A stretch of DNA of 64,000 bases, taken from the NCBI RefSeq assembly GCF_021462225.1, contig NC_061818.1:15711403-15775402 (forward strand). The letters run 5' to 3'. The stretch is from Girardinichthys multiradiatus (Eukaryota; Chordata; Actinopteri; Cyprinodontiformes; Goodeidae). Position numbers and translations under genes: made by a program. The notes beneath the pieces were generated by a model. It searched no databases. It had not been told where the DNA came from and saw only the letters and a list, made by a program, of their open reading frames with translations. Positions 40,267-52,351 of the stretch are shown piece after piece (positions within the stretch are counted from its first letter, which is position 1; each line of letters opens with the position of its first letter).

Positions 40267-41876
40267 CAGGTCCTTCTCAAAATATTAGCATATTGTGATA
40301 AAGTTCATTATTTTCCATAATGTCATGATGAAAATTTAACATTCATATATTTTAGATTCATTGCACACTAACTGAAATATTTCAGGTCTTTTATTGTCTT
40401 AATATGGATGATTTTGGCATACAGCTCATGAAAACCCAAAATTCCTATCTCACAAAATTAGCATATTTCATCCGACCAATAAAAGAAAAGTGTTTTTAAT
40501 ACAAAAAACGTCAACCTTCAAATAATCATGTACAGTTATGCACTCAATACTTGGTCGGGAATCCTTTGGCAGAAATGACTGCTTCAATGCGGCGTGGCAT
40601 GGAGGCAATCAGCCTGTGGCACTGCTGAGGTCTTATGGAGGCCCAGGATGCTTCGATAGCGGCCTTTAGCTCATCCAGAGTGTTGGGTCTTGAGTCTCTC
40701 AACGTTCTCTTCACAATATCCCACAGATTCTCTATGGGGTTCAGGTCAGGAGAGTTGGCAGGCCAATTGAGCACAGTGATACCATGGTCAGTAAACCATT
40801 TACCAGTGGTTTTGGCACTGTGAGCAGGTGCCAGGTCGTGCTGAAAAATGAAATCTTCATCTCCATAAAGCTTTTCAGCAGATGGAAGCATGAAGTGCTC
40901 CAAAATCTCCTGATAGCTAGCTGCATTGACCCTGCCCTTGATAAAACACAGTGGACCAACACCAGCAGCTGACACGGCAACCCAGACCATCACTGACTGT
41001 GGGTACTTGACACTGGACTTCTGGCATTTTGGCATTTCCTTCTCCCCAGTCTTCCTCCAGACTCTGGCACCTTGATTTCCGAATGACATGCAGAATTTGC
41101 TTTCATCCGAAAAAAGTACTTTGGACCACTGAGCAACAGTCCAGTGCTGCTTCTCTGTAGCCCAGGTCAGGCGCTTCTGCTGCTGTTTCTGGTTCAAAAG
41201 TGGCTTGACCTGGGGAATGCGGCACCTGTAGCCCATTTCCTGCACACGCCTGTGCACGGTGGCTCTGGATGTTTCTACTCCAGACTCAGTCCACTGCTTC
41301 TGCAGGTCCCCCAAGGTGTGGAATCGGCCCTTCTCCACAATCTTCCTCAGGGTCCGGTCACCTCTTCTCGTTGTGCAGCGTTTTCTGCCGCACTTTTTCC
41401 TTCCCACAGACTTCCCACTGAGGTGCCTTGATACAGCACTCTGGGAACAGCCTATTCGTTCAGAAATTTCTTTCTGTGTCTTACCCTCTTGCTTGAGGGT
41501 GTCAATAGTGGCCTTCTGGACAGCAGTCAGGTCGGCAGTCTTACCCATGATTGGGGTTTTGAGTGATGAACCAGGCTGGGAGTTTTAAAGGCCTCAGGAA
41601 TCTTTTGCAGGTGTTTAGAGTTAACTCGTTGATTCAGATGATTAGGTTCATAGCTCGTTTAGAGACCCTTTTAATGATATGCTAATTTTGTGAGATAGGA
41701 ATTTTGGGTTTTCATGAGCTGTATGCCAAAATCATCCGTATTAAGACAATAAAAGACCTGAAATATTTCAGTTAGTGTGCAATGAATCTAAAATATATGA
41801 ATGTTAAATTTTCATCATTACATTATGGAAAATAATGAACTTCATCTCAATATGCTAATATTTTGAGAAGGACCTG
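40267..41876 (-). mobile_element. Apparently intact Tc1-like transposon
   Basis: 1,610 bp flanked by TA dinucleotides (40265-40266 and 41877-41878). The ends are inverted repeats of about 200 bp beginning CAGGTCCTTCTCAAAATATT, and by eye the two arms differ at only a handful of positions. The interior encodes one uninterrupted transposase on the minus strand. Long repeats of the IR/DR type and the small divergence suggest a recent insertion. Confidence 0.92.
40544..41548 (-). CDS. Tc1-like DD34E transposase
   Basis: 334 residues, ATG to stop. N-terminal paired-like helix-turn-helix region (TADLTAVQKATIDTL, RIGCSQSAVSRHLSGKSVG), a basic GRKKCGRKR stretch that could serve as a nuclear signal, and a second DNA-binding half. 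The catalytic triad is visible: Asp in LFSDESKF, Asp in FQHDLAPAHS and Glu in LNPIENLW, with exactly 34 residues between the last two. GNQGARVWR and WPANSPDLNP are family hallmarks. Length and motifs match full-length Tc1-like transposases, so it may be functional. Expression is unknown, and the only upstream sequence belonging to the element is its own inverted repeat. Confidence 0.93.
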   Translation of the reverse strand: MGKTADLTAVQKATIDTLKQEGKTQKEISERIGCSQSAVSRHLSGKSVGRKKCGRKRCTTRRGDRTLRKIVEKGRFHTLGDLQKQWTESGVETSRATVHRRVQEMGYRCRIPQVKPLLNQKQQQKRLTWATEKQHWTVAQWSKVLFSDESKFCMSFGNQGARVWRKTGEKEMPKCQKSSVKYPQSVMVWVAVSAAGVGPLCFIKGRVNAASYQEILEHFMLPSAEKLYGDEDFIFQHDLAPAHSAKTTGKWFTDHGITVLNWPANSPDLNPIENLWDIVKRTLRDSRPNTLDELKAAIEASWASIRPQQCHRLIASMPRRIEAVISAKGFPTKY

Positions 41877-42611
41877 TATAGAACATGACTTTAAATAATC
41901 AGTTGTTAAAGCTGTTACAAAACCTTTCTAGGGTGACTCCATAAGTAAAACTGCAAAGGGATGAAAGGATGGAGGAAAATGGTCAGTGTAAAAAAGAGAC
42001 ACATTAAAGGGAAGTTCTCTTATTATTTTAATTTAGCCACATTAGAACCTGTTGGGAATATATGATTTTTTCCCCATAAATATATTAATATAAAAATGGA
42101 AAAGAATAAATTGATAGTGTGTCTTATTATGTCTAGTATAGTAGCACAATTAAGCAGCGATTTAAAGTATTTTGCTCACATGACCTGGAAACAATTAAAT
42201 AAAAATCAATAATTTTTCATAAACATTTTAATACAAAATAGAAAATCAATGAAAATCTCATAATAATTGGTGTGTCTCATTGGTCTAGTGTTGTCACACA
42301 TTTAGCTGTGGTTCTGAGTGTTTGGGTTGCCTGGAAGTTATTCATTTTTGGGGCCCTGAGTTGCAGGCAGGGTTATTGGAGGCTGTTAGCTAAAAGTTCC
42401 TGCAATTCCACATGACATGTAGAAAGATATTTGTAATGAAACAATGCAAACATGAGGGTGGTTTAATATTTCATAACATAGCTCCCTCATAAACTGCTTT
42501 GAAGGTTTTGAAATTGTGGTTGTTTTAAGATGCTGGAAGTCAGCTTTGCTTTTGTTATAGTCTATACAAATCATGCTGTTTGGTAACATTTGGGGTCCCA
42601 ATAAATGTAGC
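41877..42611. other. Intergenic, mostly unrecognised
   Basis: AT-rich. A Tc1-like end (ggtcccaataaatgtagcca, 42593) shows that part is old transposon sequence. Nothing else can be named. Confidence 0.4.
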
Positions 42612-42880
42612 CATGATGTGGAAACTAAAGGAGCACCACACTTCACTCTTATTTAGGCAATATTGTTTAATACGTAGGCTACAGTTGGCAAACTATGAGC
42701 AGCATATCTGTTAAGCAGCTGACTGCAGGCTGGCTACAGAAGCATATAGCCTGACTAATTAACCAGCTAATATCAGCTTGTTAGACTCCCAGCGTTACTC
42801 TGTGAATAGCAGAATAGCAAAAAGGTTCCTGTTCTGCACAATAAGCACATGAAAACTACCACTATATAGATCAGGTGATT
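42612..42880. repeat. Unclassified dispersed repeat, copy 2
   Basis: Collinear with the repeat at 20448-20860, without the SINE found in that copy. Shared blocks include aactaaaggagcaccaca, acagttggcaa, agctaatatcagc and cacaataagcac. Confidence 0.55.
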
Positions 42881-42894
42881 ATTCTATATTTTTC

Positions 42895-43140
42895 CAGAAG
42901 GAAGGTCACAAGGATGCAGGACAAGAAGGATGCAAAAGGGAAAGAGGATACTAGGAAGGAAAGAAAACCAGAGAAAAGGAAGGTAGGGCACCAAAAAGGA
43001 AGGTAACAAGGAAGAAGTTCATATGTACATATGAAGAAAATAAGGACACGAGGAAGGGAGGACACAAAGAAAGTACCGCCGGCCAGGACAAAACAAAGCA
43101 GCTAAGGAAAGAGAGGAAGGTCAAGGAAGGAAAATCTGGA
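42895..43140 (+). repeat. Degenerate purine-rich (GGAA) tract
   Basis: About 245 bases made mostly of aggaagga, aagaaagg and ggaaggaa units with few pyrimidines on the plus strand. It is an old microsatellite-like tract downstream of cbx7. Confidence 0.6.
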
Positions 43141-43679
43141 ACAAACATAGTTTCCCATGCTCTTAGTTGTTTTTCCCATACTCTTCCAGACCTGGAAAAT
43201 TGCTAAATCAGAGTTCTTTGAAGATCTGGGACTTTCAAGCACATTTTTCCCCAATTTTGGCTATATTTTCAAATCGCGTTTGCATTGTGGCTGCTTTGTT
43301 CTTCCAGCAGCAGTAGACACCCTAGCCATGCAGGCAGTTATTACGAATCACATCAGGATCTGAAGGCAAACACCTTCTCTGAATGAGAACATTATGCCCT
43401 CTAGTGGTAATACTTAGTAACAGTACTTCATAAAATATTCTGTCTACAATCTTCTCTTTGCTGCCAGGTCATTTGGGTTTTTAAAGCTGCGCTTTCCTTG
43501 AACAGAACTTGACAACATGTAGAACTTCTGGGTTTAAAGAAAATAGGTTTTTGATTCTAAGTTTAAGTTTCTAGGAAGATCTAGTAGTTGTATCAAGCCT
43601 CCACTCTGTTAGGATCACTGGAAGAGATGATTTTTATTTCCCAAACCAAACCAACCCAAGATGAACATGCACCAAGACA

Positions 43680-44661
43680 CATTATTTTTAATACACATTT
43701 ATTGAAAATGCAGTCAAATAGAAATCTTCTTTTATTGTGAGCGGAAGAATGTTTGACAATCCATCTTTGTTAGAGATTCAGAAACATCAAAAGACATAAA
43801 TTAGTTTATACAAGTGACATGCAATAAATAACAGCTCACTACAGTTTGACTCAAAGTACATTTGCTTCCATTTGCACCATTACCTACATAGCAGAAGCAA
43901 CGTGTTAAATTGATATCTCCTCTTTTGATATGCACAGAAGCCAGTGAAAGGAGCGGACTATCAATCGGTAATACAAAAATAGAACCAGGTAGCATTTCAT
44001 ACTTGGAAAGTTAAAGGACAGAGAGACAGCAAACACCACTGTGCGTTTCCTTTTGTGCGTCCGTCCTCCTTTAGATGCACGGCTCCATCTGAGGACAAGG
44101 CATTAATCCGCCGTCTTTGTTGGATCTCTCTTTTGTTACAGAAATAAACCCCTCTGACAAAGCACGGCAGAGCTGCGTGCATGTGTGGCACAGACTGATG
44201 GGCGCATGCGGGTAGCTCAGTGCGAGATAGTGAGCAACATTTACAAAAAACATAATTTTTTGTGTAAAAAAGTGGAGTGGAAGCAGGTCTGACTCAGAGC
44301 CGCATCTTGATGGAAAGCACTGAGGACAACGGGAACAGTAGCTGCATCAGAGTTGTTTTGTAAACTTGTTTGAAGCTGTCTTCTCCTGCTGCGGGGCTAA
44401 ACCTCGCTGCTGTAAGAATAAACTCTGCCACTAAGATTTGTTTAATCTGGAGTGCATTGTTTCCTGTCCCACGCAAAAAATGAGCCACTATAATAATAAG
44501 ATTACCACTCACTTTTATTCCAAGGCAATGTCTTACTGAACTCATTTAAAACCATGTGGAATGACCTTACAGACACTATTTGCTTGTGTTATTTACTTCA
44601 CCATGAGCGGTAAGTCTAACTATGGTTATGTTGATCCCTCTCTGGGTTTCCCTGTCTTGGT
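43680..44661 (-). other. cbx7: cbx7 3' UTR
   Basis: Sequence downstream of the TGA stop. The reverse-strand AATAAA at 43698-43703 is a plausible poly(A) signal, placing the transcript end near 43680. No repeats are evident between, unlike the flanking DNA. Confidence 0.5.
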
Positions 44662-47600
44662 TCAGCAGCCGGTGAAGAAGCCCTCGGCACCCCTGGCTTC
44701 TTGGAAAGTCACCGTCAGGCAGTTTACAGTCACGTTCGTCACAATCACTTTCTCGGGATGCAGCGGTTCGGTAGGAACTTTTGGACGGTCCAATGCAGTC
44801 ACGATGACGCTCTGACTGTCTCTTCTCACTTCATCTTTCTTCAGCTCAGAGTCGGAGCAGACGGAGACGGCGTCACCCATCGTCTTGCCACAGCCCTGGA
44901 CCCTCACTATCACTGAGGTTGCATTCTTCTTCTCCACTTTTGGACATTCTGAACAGACTTCCTCACCTTTCACCTCTCCCCAGTCTGACTTGCTGCATGG
45001 GGAAACGTCTCCCTGTTTGGCTTCAGATGCCAAGGTGTTGTCCTTTGATTGCTCATGTGCATGTGTGTGTGTTTGTCTCCAACTGGTGTCAAAGACTCCT
45101 CCGTCTGGTCCGTCGGTCCACATATCTGGGCAGACAGCTTTCTCCTCCACCTCCACCTCCATGTCTATGTCCTGTTCCTCCAGGAACGGAGGTGAGCTGC
45201 ACTCTGACTGACCTGCAGGAGACAGCAGGAAAAACACTGGTTATATATAATGATTCAATTCAAATAAATTTTGCCGTCATTCAAAGCTTGGTGGACTGAC
45301 CATACGAGCTGTCTTCACATCTCTCCTCAATGGTGCTCTCACATCCAGGTTTGTCCTCCTCACCCCAATCCTTCTCCACCGGCTCCACTCTCATCTTCTG
45401 CTCATGGATGGGCTTGTTGGAGGAGTGTTTTGGGAAGGCTTTGGCCACTCTCTGTCTGATCCTCCTCCTAGCTGGGCGCCGAAACACCTGCTCGACGTCT
45501 GTGCTCATGGATCTGGTGAGGGACAAGCGCAGGCGGGGCGGGGGCTTCTCATTATCTTTGTGGGCACTCCGGAGGTCCATACCAAAGATGTTCTGAGGAA
45601 GACCAGTGAAGAGTCATCAGGGGAGCAATAATTACTGGTTTACAAATCTGTCATCATTTTATCACAACAGATATTTTTTTGCAGTGTTATAACAAGAAGA
45701 TAAATTCTTGTAAAACGAGCATAAATGAGTTTTAAGAACTGTGAAAGTTCTTTAAGGAAATCTAGATTGGATCAGTACATTAGGGGAGATAATTAGTTTT
45801 CCATATGCAGCTCAGTTTACAGAAAATAATGCACAATCCTAAATTTCAGATGGAAACCTTCTCACAACCTCCTCCATTAATGTGTAATATAAGCTTAGTT
45901 TAGGCCGGGAGAGCAGCGGTGAAAGTGATGTTGTGGCAGTAAGAGAGCAGATTGTTAAGTTGTTATTCTTAATAACAAAACCTGCATTTCTGCAGCTGCA
46001 ATGACATTTTTTCCTCTGCTTGTTTGTTGATCAGTGCAAACAGACCGACTCATTGACCTTATGAGAAACTGTTATCAGTGATTTAGGCTGCAGGAGCATC
46101 TAAACAGCTCAAACAATCATGCTGCATTGCTTCCTCTCTTCTTACCTGGCTGAATGGTTGTAATTAAAGGTGGATTCTCCTTTACTCAAAAAAACTACTC
46201 AGTGAATCAAAACAGTTTCCATAATAACCCTAGGGTTGCCATAGTGATGTAATCTGGGCTGTATCTGGTTGAGCTTGGAAAATCCACAATTCAGTAACAG
46301 CCTCAACTTTATGAAAAGCCAAGTTAAATTAGTGAAGTTAAGTTGAATTAGTTTATGTTTGAGGTAGTTTTCTTTTTAAAGCGTCGCAGTATTTTAAGCA
46401 ACTATGAAGAAAATACAAATGCACCAAATCACTACTAAATTGGATTGGGTTTGCACTTAAAATGTTATTTCTTTTAAAATTACTACTACTACTAATAATA
46501 ATTTGATGCTAATAAACTTTATTTAGCTTTTTATTTTGTATTATTATTATTAATGTTGCATTACAAAATTTAAAATCAAAAGCAAACACTAACCTAATAA
46601 ATAGATAAAAACATTTCCATACAAATCCTATGATTGGAAAAGTCTGATTATGTCTAAATCCAAATCAATAAATACAACAATTAAACAATTAATTTATTCA
46701 GCTCAGTAGCCTTTTTATAATTTAAGAAAGCATTTACTGATGCAACTTACTGGAAATTATGCAAAACAAAACAAATTATTGAAATGTCTGCACTTGTTTG
46801 AATTTGTAACTACGAGCCTTAAATACACAGCTGTGGGCAGCCTGTGGTAATGAAAGAAGATGCAACAAATGTTAGAGATGCAAGAAACAAGATAAGTGTC
46901 GTTACCCGCAGCACCAGCTTTCTGGGTCTGAGACCTTTCTTTCGAAAGCTCAGAGATCTGACCTTCTCCTGACTGCAAGAAGAGAAGATACAGAGTGGGG
47001 GAGGCAGAGAAAGAGAAATTAAGAGTAAGAAAAAACAACTGTGAGGAAACAAAAGGGAAACCATGCTTGCTTCCATTATTGCTCACTTTTCTTCGTAGGC
47101 CAAGACCAAAAGAGGGTCCAAAATGTTGTCTTCTGGCTCCCAAGTACTGTACCTGCAGAGACAAAAATATATAATGATTATCTATCTGTCTATACATCTA
47201 ACTATGAATAAAAGACGTGGTTCATGGGTATCACTAAGTGATGAGGTCTGTTGATGACTCAAGGCTTACTCACTCTGGGGACCATCCCTGCCATTTCAGT
47301 AGATACTCCACATTACCCTGAAGAACGAGACAGAGGGGGGAGGTGTCACATGTAGAGGAGGGACAGCATTCAGTGAACCTTTCATTTAAATGCATTCCTG
47401 TGTGCGAGATATATGGTGGCTGTCGCTTTAAAGTGTGGACTGAGGGAAGGAGGAGTATCAAGAGCCGAAAGCACCACAATGGGGAAAACAGTTTTTCATA
47501 TATGTCCTAAATAAAATTAAAAACTATTAAAATGTGTTTATGATTACCAACAACTTATGCAGAATTGAATAATTATGTGAAACTTTTGCAGTAAAATGTT

Positions 47601-49181
47601 AAATTAATAAATGTTAAAGCCATATAGAATTGTGTAATGGCTTTCTTTATGATTCCTGTGCTGCAGTGGGCTCCAGAATAACTTAAACTGTCAGAGTTAG
47701 GCAGCAGTGATTGGTTAAGCAGCACACAAATCAACTTCAGACCACCTATACTGACTAGAGCAGCGGTAGCTCTGAACATTGACTCCACATGATGAAATAA
47801 ATACGCGTTGAAGCAGATGACCATGAAACAGTTAAACAGTGAAACAGCTACGAGTGCTTTTTGTAAATAGAATGGATGTTTTTATTTATTCATTTCATGA
47901 GGAAAATTCATTCCTTAATGAAATTCACGTATAATTATCAATAATCATTATCTATATTTATTTCTTATTTATTGAAGGCAATTACTTTCAGTGTTATTGT
48001 AATTATGACACAGATAAATAGTTACATAACACATTTATTTATTATATTGTCTTCTTCTGGCATTGGATAGCGACCGTAAACAAATAGTAAATAGCACAAC
48101 AGCTGCAAAAAATTTTATTATTTGCACCATCTTTTTTTTTTTTTATTAATTACTATCACGTGTTTTACATTTTAATTAAATAAAGGCACATTTAGGTAGT
48201 CCGTAAACTGTTTCTATTTTTTCATTGAACTGCAGCACATCTGGACCTCCACAGAGGAAGAGGAGGGTCGGGATGTTCTTCTCCCTTTCCACGTTTTCTG
48301 TTTCTTTCTGCAGGCTGACGTCATTGACAGCGGGGCTGCGTCGCTTCCAAACAGCAGCCCTGCGCTCGCGTCGCGATCACGTGCACGCTCCAGGAGCGCT
48401 CCTTCCAGCATGCAGGGGCACTTTCTAGAACATTACACCGGTGGCTGGGATAGGTGGGGCCACGCCGGATCATGTAAACAAGTAATGTTGCGCAACGTTC
48501 ACGTCCGAAACTGAGTAAGACAAAGTTTAAATCAATTAAAAAAATGTATATTTTCTAACAATTACAACGCATGTGAGGGAAGAGCGGTTCGTTAGCAATG
48601 AAAGCCCCTCATTGTCCTACGACATCGTGAACTTTGGATTGGATCGCTATGTTTTACTTGTATTAGCAGAGAGCACCTGTAGCGCTGTGGGGTCAATGTA
48701 AGTCAGTCTGAATTCACAACGCATCCCCGCCGTAACCAAATACGATCAGCATCACGCTGCACTCTGGGATGTTACTCAGCCTTTTTCAGTCTGGCGTAAA
48801 TAATAGAAACTGCGCAGCAGCCCGCTCGCTGTCCCCTTTAAATGATACACACACCCCCTTCTTTAATTTTACTACAACTGCGTAGGCTCCCCCAAAACAC
48901 GGTCATGCAGCAAACTGTGAGAAACTTTGGCGCAATTGCATAAAATAACCACGTAGTTGTAATGTTTTCTTCACGCATCCCGCACATAGCCTAGTGTTGT
49001 TGCTGGCGGCGCGAGGACGGCGGTTAGAACAGTAAGCTACATTAGCATAAACACATCAGGATAATAATGTTATTAAAGGGGAGTTTATCTCATAAGCAGT
49101 GGTGTTTCTTACCTTTCTGATTCTCTTCTTTGTAATTGACTCAACGGCGAACACTTGCTCTCCAATTGATATCAGCTCCAT
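44662..49181 (-). CDS. cbx7: Chromobox protein 7 (Polycomb CBX)
   Basis: PRC1 subunit that reads H3K27me3. Six coding exons (minus): 49181-49113, 47317-47274, 47152-47087, 46972-46906, 45592-45301, 45212-44662, all GT-AG and phase-consistent, giving 362 aa. The N-terminal chromodomain is spread over exons 1-3: MELISIGEQVFAVESITKKR, GNVEYLLKWQGWSPE, YSTWEPEDNILDPLLVLAYE. The aromatic cage (Phe in QVFAVE, both Trp of KWQGW) is intact. GEQVFAVESI and VLAYEE point to CBX7 rather than CBX2/4/6/8. Exon 4 gives a basic FRKKGLRPRKLVLR stretch (AT-hook-like region). The C-terminal Pc box (VNCLTVTFQEARGAEGFF), which binds RING1, sits at the end. Human CBX7 is 251 aa; the extra length is an Arg-rich and then acidic middle. 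Confidence 0.93.
45593..46905 (-). other. cbx7 intron 4
   Basis: AT-rich intron; nothing coding recognised. It includes a short (act/ata) simple repeat near 46480-46560. Confidence 0.5.
48225..48480. promoter_or_regulatory. GC-rich element with full CRE and E-box in cbx7 intron 1
   Basis: A CpG-containing block in otherwise AT-rich intron. It carries a palindromic CRE TGACGTCA (48316-48323) and an E-box CACGTG (48378-48383), plus CpG-rich ctgcgctcgcgtcgcg. It could be an enhancer or alternative promoter. Function is inferred from composition and motifs only. Confidence 0.4.
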
Positions 49182-49520
49182 CGCGGCGATCCAAACGGGA
49201 CGCAACTGGATCCCTGCTAGTTTACTTCCCAACGTGCGGGAATAAGTAGTTAAAGGAGGACGGACGAATGCAAAAAAAAGCGCGCAAGGTGTTTTTCCAC
49301 GGCTCCCTCTGAGTGTTCTTGTTTTTTTCCGCAAAGCGTTGTGCGCATCCCCTTGCACAGAAACTCCTGCCGTTCTCCTGCCTCAGTTTTTAAAATCTGC
49401 GACACATCAACGCTGAACAGCGCGCTGCTTTAATGCGGGCGCGCCCCCTTTCTGTTGCGTCGAGGGCCAAGCCCCCAATGAACGTGCCCGTGGAGACGAG
49501 AACGCGCAGACAATTGGAGC
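49182..49520 (-). promoter_or_regulatory. cbx7: cbx7 5' UTR and CpG-rich promoter region
   Basis: Immediately upstream (minus sense) of the cbx7 ATG the sequence is CpG-dense (gcgggcgcgcccccttt near 49435, gcgcgcaagg near 49281), as expected of a vertebrate CpG-island promoter. The transcription start cannot be fixed. The ATG at 49179-49181 is chosen because it gives the invariant CBX N-terminus MEL. Confidence 0.55.
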
Positions 49521-50460
49521 AGAGTGCAGAGGAGGGACAGAGGATGAAGTGGGAGGAGAAAGGCACAGGCAAGGTTAGTGAGGGCATTGGGGGATTTCAA
49601 TAAAAAATTAATATTTTAAAAGCATTTTTATTTTATTGTCTGGCTTAATTGTAAAAATAGTTTCAGGCAACCATGATTTATTCTTGCCATTTACTAAAGA
49701 ACATTAAAGTTTAGATATCCCTCCTGCTTTATTTCCCTTCAAGATATTCTCACATATGTTCACTAATGAACACCCTGATAGAACACACTGCTGGCCAAAG
49801 TTAATTTCACGACTGGTTAGAATAACTGAATGAATCCATGTTTTGGTACAGAGGCATAACCAGACACTGAAAAGGTGTTTATTTCTAAATAAAGCAGTAA
49901 GAGACAACGTTTTTTTATTAAAAACACCATTTGCTAAAGTATCAGTGACCCAAACAACACGTTTGAAATAACTGTAATACCATCATTTTTCTATTTGTAC
50001 TTTACTTTTGTGAGCTTGATCTGAGTTTCTAGATCTGTCTGATCAGTAATCAGTGACTTTGTGGGGTATGAATATGACATGACAATAATAATAGAGCGAC
50101 CAGTGCTGGGTGGTAAGGAGGGGTAATAGCCACCCCTATTAACATGCTGCCATGCCGCATTTGCTTTCTTGGTCAGATGGTCTCAAAATTTAAAAAGTTT
50201 TTATGAATATGTGTTTAAGAGAAAAGAGGAGCTTATTTTCATGTACGGTACATTTTGTAAATTGTAAATGTGTCACACACTTGCAGACCAAACCTCTCTC
50301 CCCATATGATGACAGCAAGATAAAACTCTTAAAATTCTGTTATGACCTTTGGTTATAATGTTTCACCCCAAGACTATCAATAGCCCCCATCTGGCACTAG
50401 GATGGACAAGGACCCAAGTTTCTCTTGCCCCCACAGTAGGATGGTAAGGGAGTTAAAAGA
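49521..50460. other. Intergenic, nothing recognised
   Basis: AT-rich sequence between the cbx7 promoter and the Tc1 relic at 50470. No coding similarity seen. Confidence 0.5.
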
Positions 50461-50469
50461 AAAGCAACT

Positions 50470-50915
50470 CTGAGGTGCACTGCTAGACAACTGTCCTACC
50501 ATCAGAAATGTGGAGTTTGCCAAACTTTACTGGGATTTTAACTGTAACCCTGTGATTTACCTAGATGAGACTAAAGCTGAGAGTTTCACTGACAATTCAG
50601 TTGGGTTTGCGATGACAAAGGAGGAATGTTTGGGAAAGCACCTTATATCCACTGGTAGGTATGGTGGAGTATCTGTGATGCTGTGGGCCTGTTTCTCTTC
50701 TAACAGCTTTGGGAACATTGTTAGAGTATCATGATGTTAAAGTCTGAGAAGCTTTACCAGAAAATAGAAAATGGGTCAGTATTGTGTATTTAAACAGGAT
50801 TGTGATCCAAAGCATTAGATCAAATCAACAAAGAAGGCAAAGACAGCAGGGGAACCAAAAACTGTTTTAACACATTTTTACCAGGGTGCCAATAAGTATC
50901 GTCGACACTGTATAT
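50470..50915 (+). mobile_element. Decayed Tc1-like transposon 3' half
   Basis: Transposase traces: tttgccaaactttactggga, tggagtatctgtgatgctgt followed by gggcctgtttc (core), aggattgtgatccaaagcat (QDCDPKH). Ends with the terminus accagggtgccaataagta and a gacactgtat edge. No open frame. Confidence 0.6.
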
Positions 50916-52350
50916 CCATATATTAATTTATCATGTGTGGCAAATTGTGTGAAGATAAAGACAGATTGATGAGCTGACATACTCCATCCAATAGCTTAAA
51001 GGAAACAGATTTTTCCACAAAAAAAGAGGTAAAACGTCTTTACTTCTAATTTTAAAAATCTTCTTACATCATAAAGTTTCTATATGGAGGCTTACTTTAG
51101 CTTCATGTTTAGCATACAGACAAGACAAAAATAATCAGTTTTGCTTTGAACTCTGCATCAGGAATCCAATAAGGTTATTTATACATACTAATCCTTTAAA
51201 ATACAGAAGAAATAGATCATATCAGCCCCATCCCAGCTTCAAAGACCGATCAGTAAGCAATGTGAGGCGGCGTAGTTAAAACACTGAACTCACTGAACTT
51301 GTCAGTAAAACAGTGAGAGCTCATGTATTTTTATGTAACAGAAGTAAAGCCGGCAAAGATCAGAATCTGCAATGGAAATGACAGTCCTGCCTCACTTCTC
51401 CTTCAGTGGAAATGCACAGCCCATCCAAGTGTGTTTGATCCAAATGTTTAACCAAAACGGGGAAAAAACGGACAGAAAGTCTCAAATATGACCTATCTGG
51501 AGATATGAAAACTTGGTGTTCAGAGTGGCACGGACACTTTTCTAACTTCATCCCTGATCTTTCTCTCATCCAGTCCCTAGAGAAGCATGTAATAAAGGTA
51601 GTGCTGTTAAATAAGACTCCTGTTAGCTTTCATTGAATCACTTTACGATAAACCTTTCTGTGACTCTGCACATGTACGCAGTTCGTCTTGCTGCCTATGG
51701 TTCACGGTCTCTCTGCACCTGGAAAACTCACATCACTTACGAGCACTGGATGTCATGGTAACTGTTGTTATGGAGACTGCAGAAAAGCAGAATGATGAGG
51801 ATGACGCAGCAGGAAGAGCTGAAAACAGATTTATTGACCCCTAACCTCCCTAAAGTTAACCCTATATGATTGAATCAGATGTGATGCTCTGATAACATTT
51901 CTAAACCTATAGTTGTTCAATGACTCGATGTATGCAGGTGTTTCTTCCGTCTAAACAACTGATGTTTCAGGGAAAAGTGTCTTCAAACCTGCAGCATCTG
52001 TTCTGGATGGTGTTTTTGGTCGTCATGGGAAACTCTTGCACCACAGTTTCCAATCTAAAGGAAGCGTAAACAAAGTGAAGACTAGTGACTTCACTATGAT
52101 ATCATCAGAGTTATTTTGGAAACAAAGCACGAGGATTAAGAGGAATTTAACACATGTTTTCGCAGGCTGAGTGGTAATGAGAAACCAGCAGAGCCAAAAT
52201 TATGCATACTGACTCAATATATATATAATGTTATGAGAATTTTTAGTGCCTTACTTGATTTGCTCCTTGATACTCTACAGGAACTGACAAAAGTATTGGA
52301 ACCCCTCAGTGTTGTTCCATTCTAATGGTTTTTCAGCCTTCTGCTTGCAC
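50916..52350. other. Intergenic, nothing recognised
   Basis: No gene similarity, RNA gene or named repeat that I can support on either strand. Confidence 0.5.
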
Positions 52351-52351
52351 C

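Noticed and set aside
48214..48428. Overlapping open frames on both strands in cbx7 intron 1
   Set aside because: High GC content alone produces open frames; neither protein resembles a family. Kept only as a possible regulatory block.
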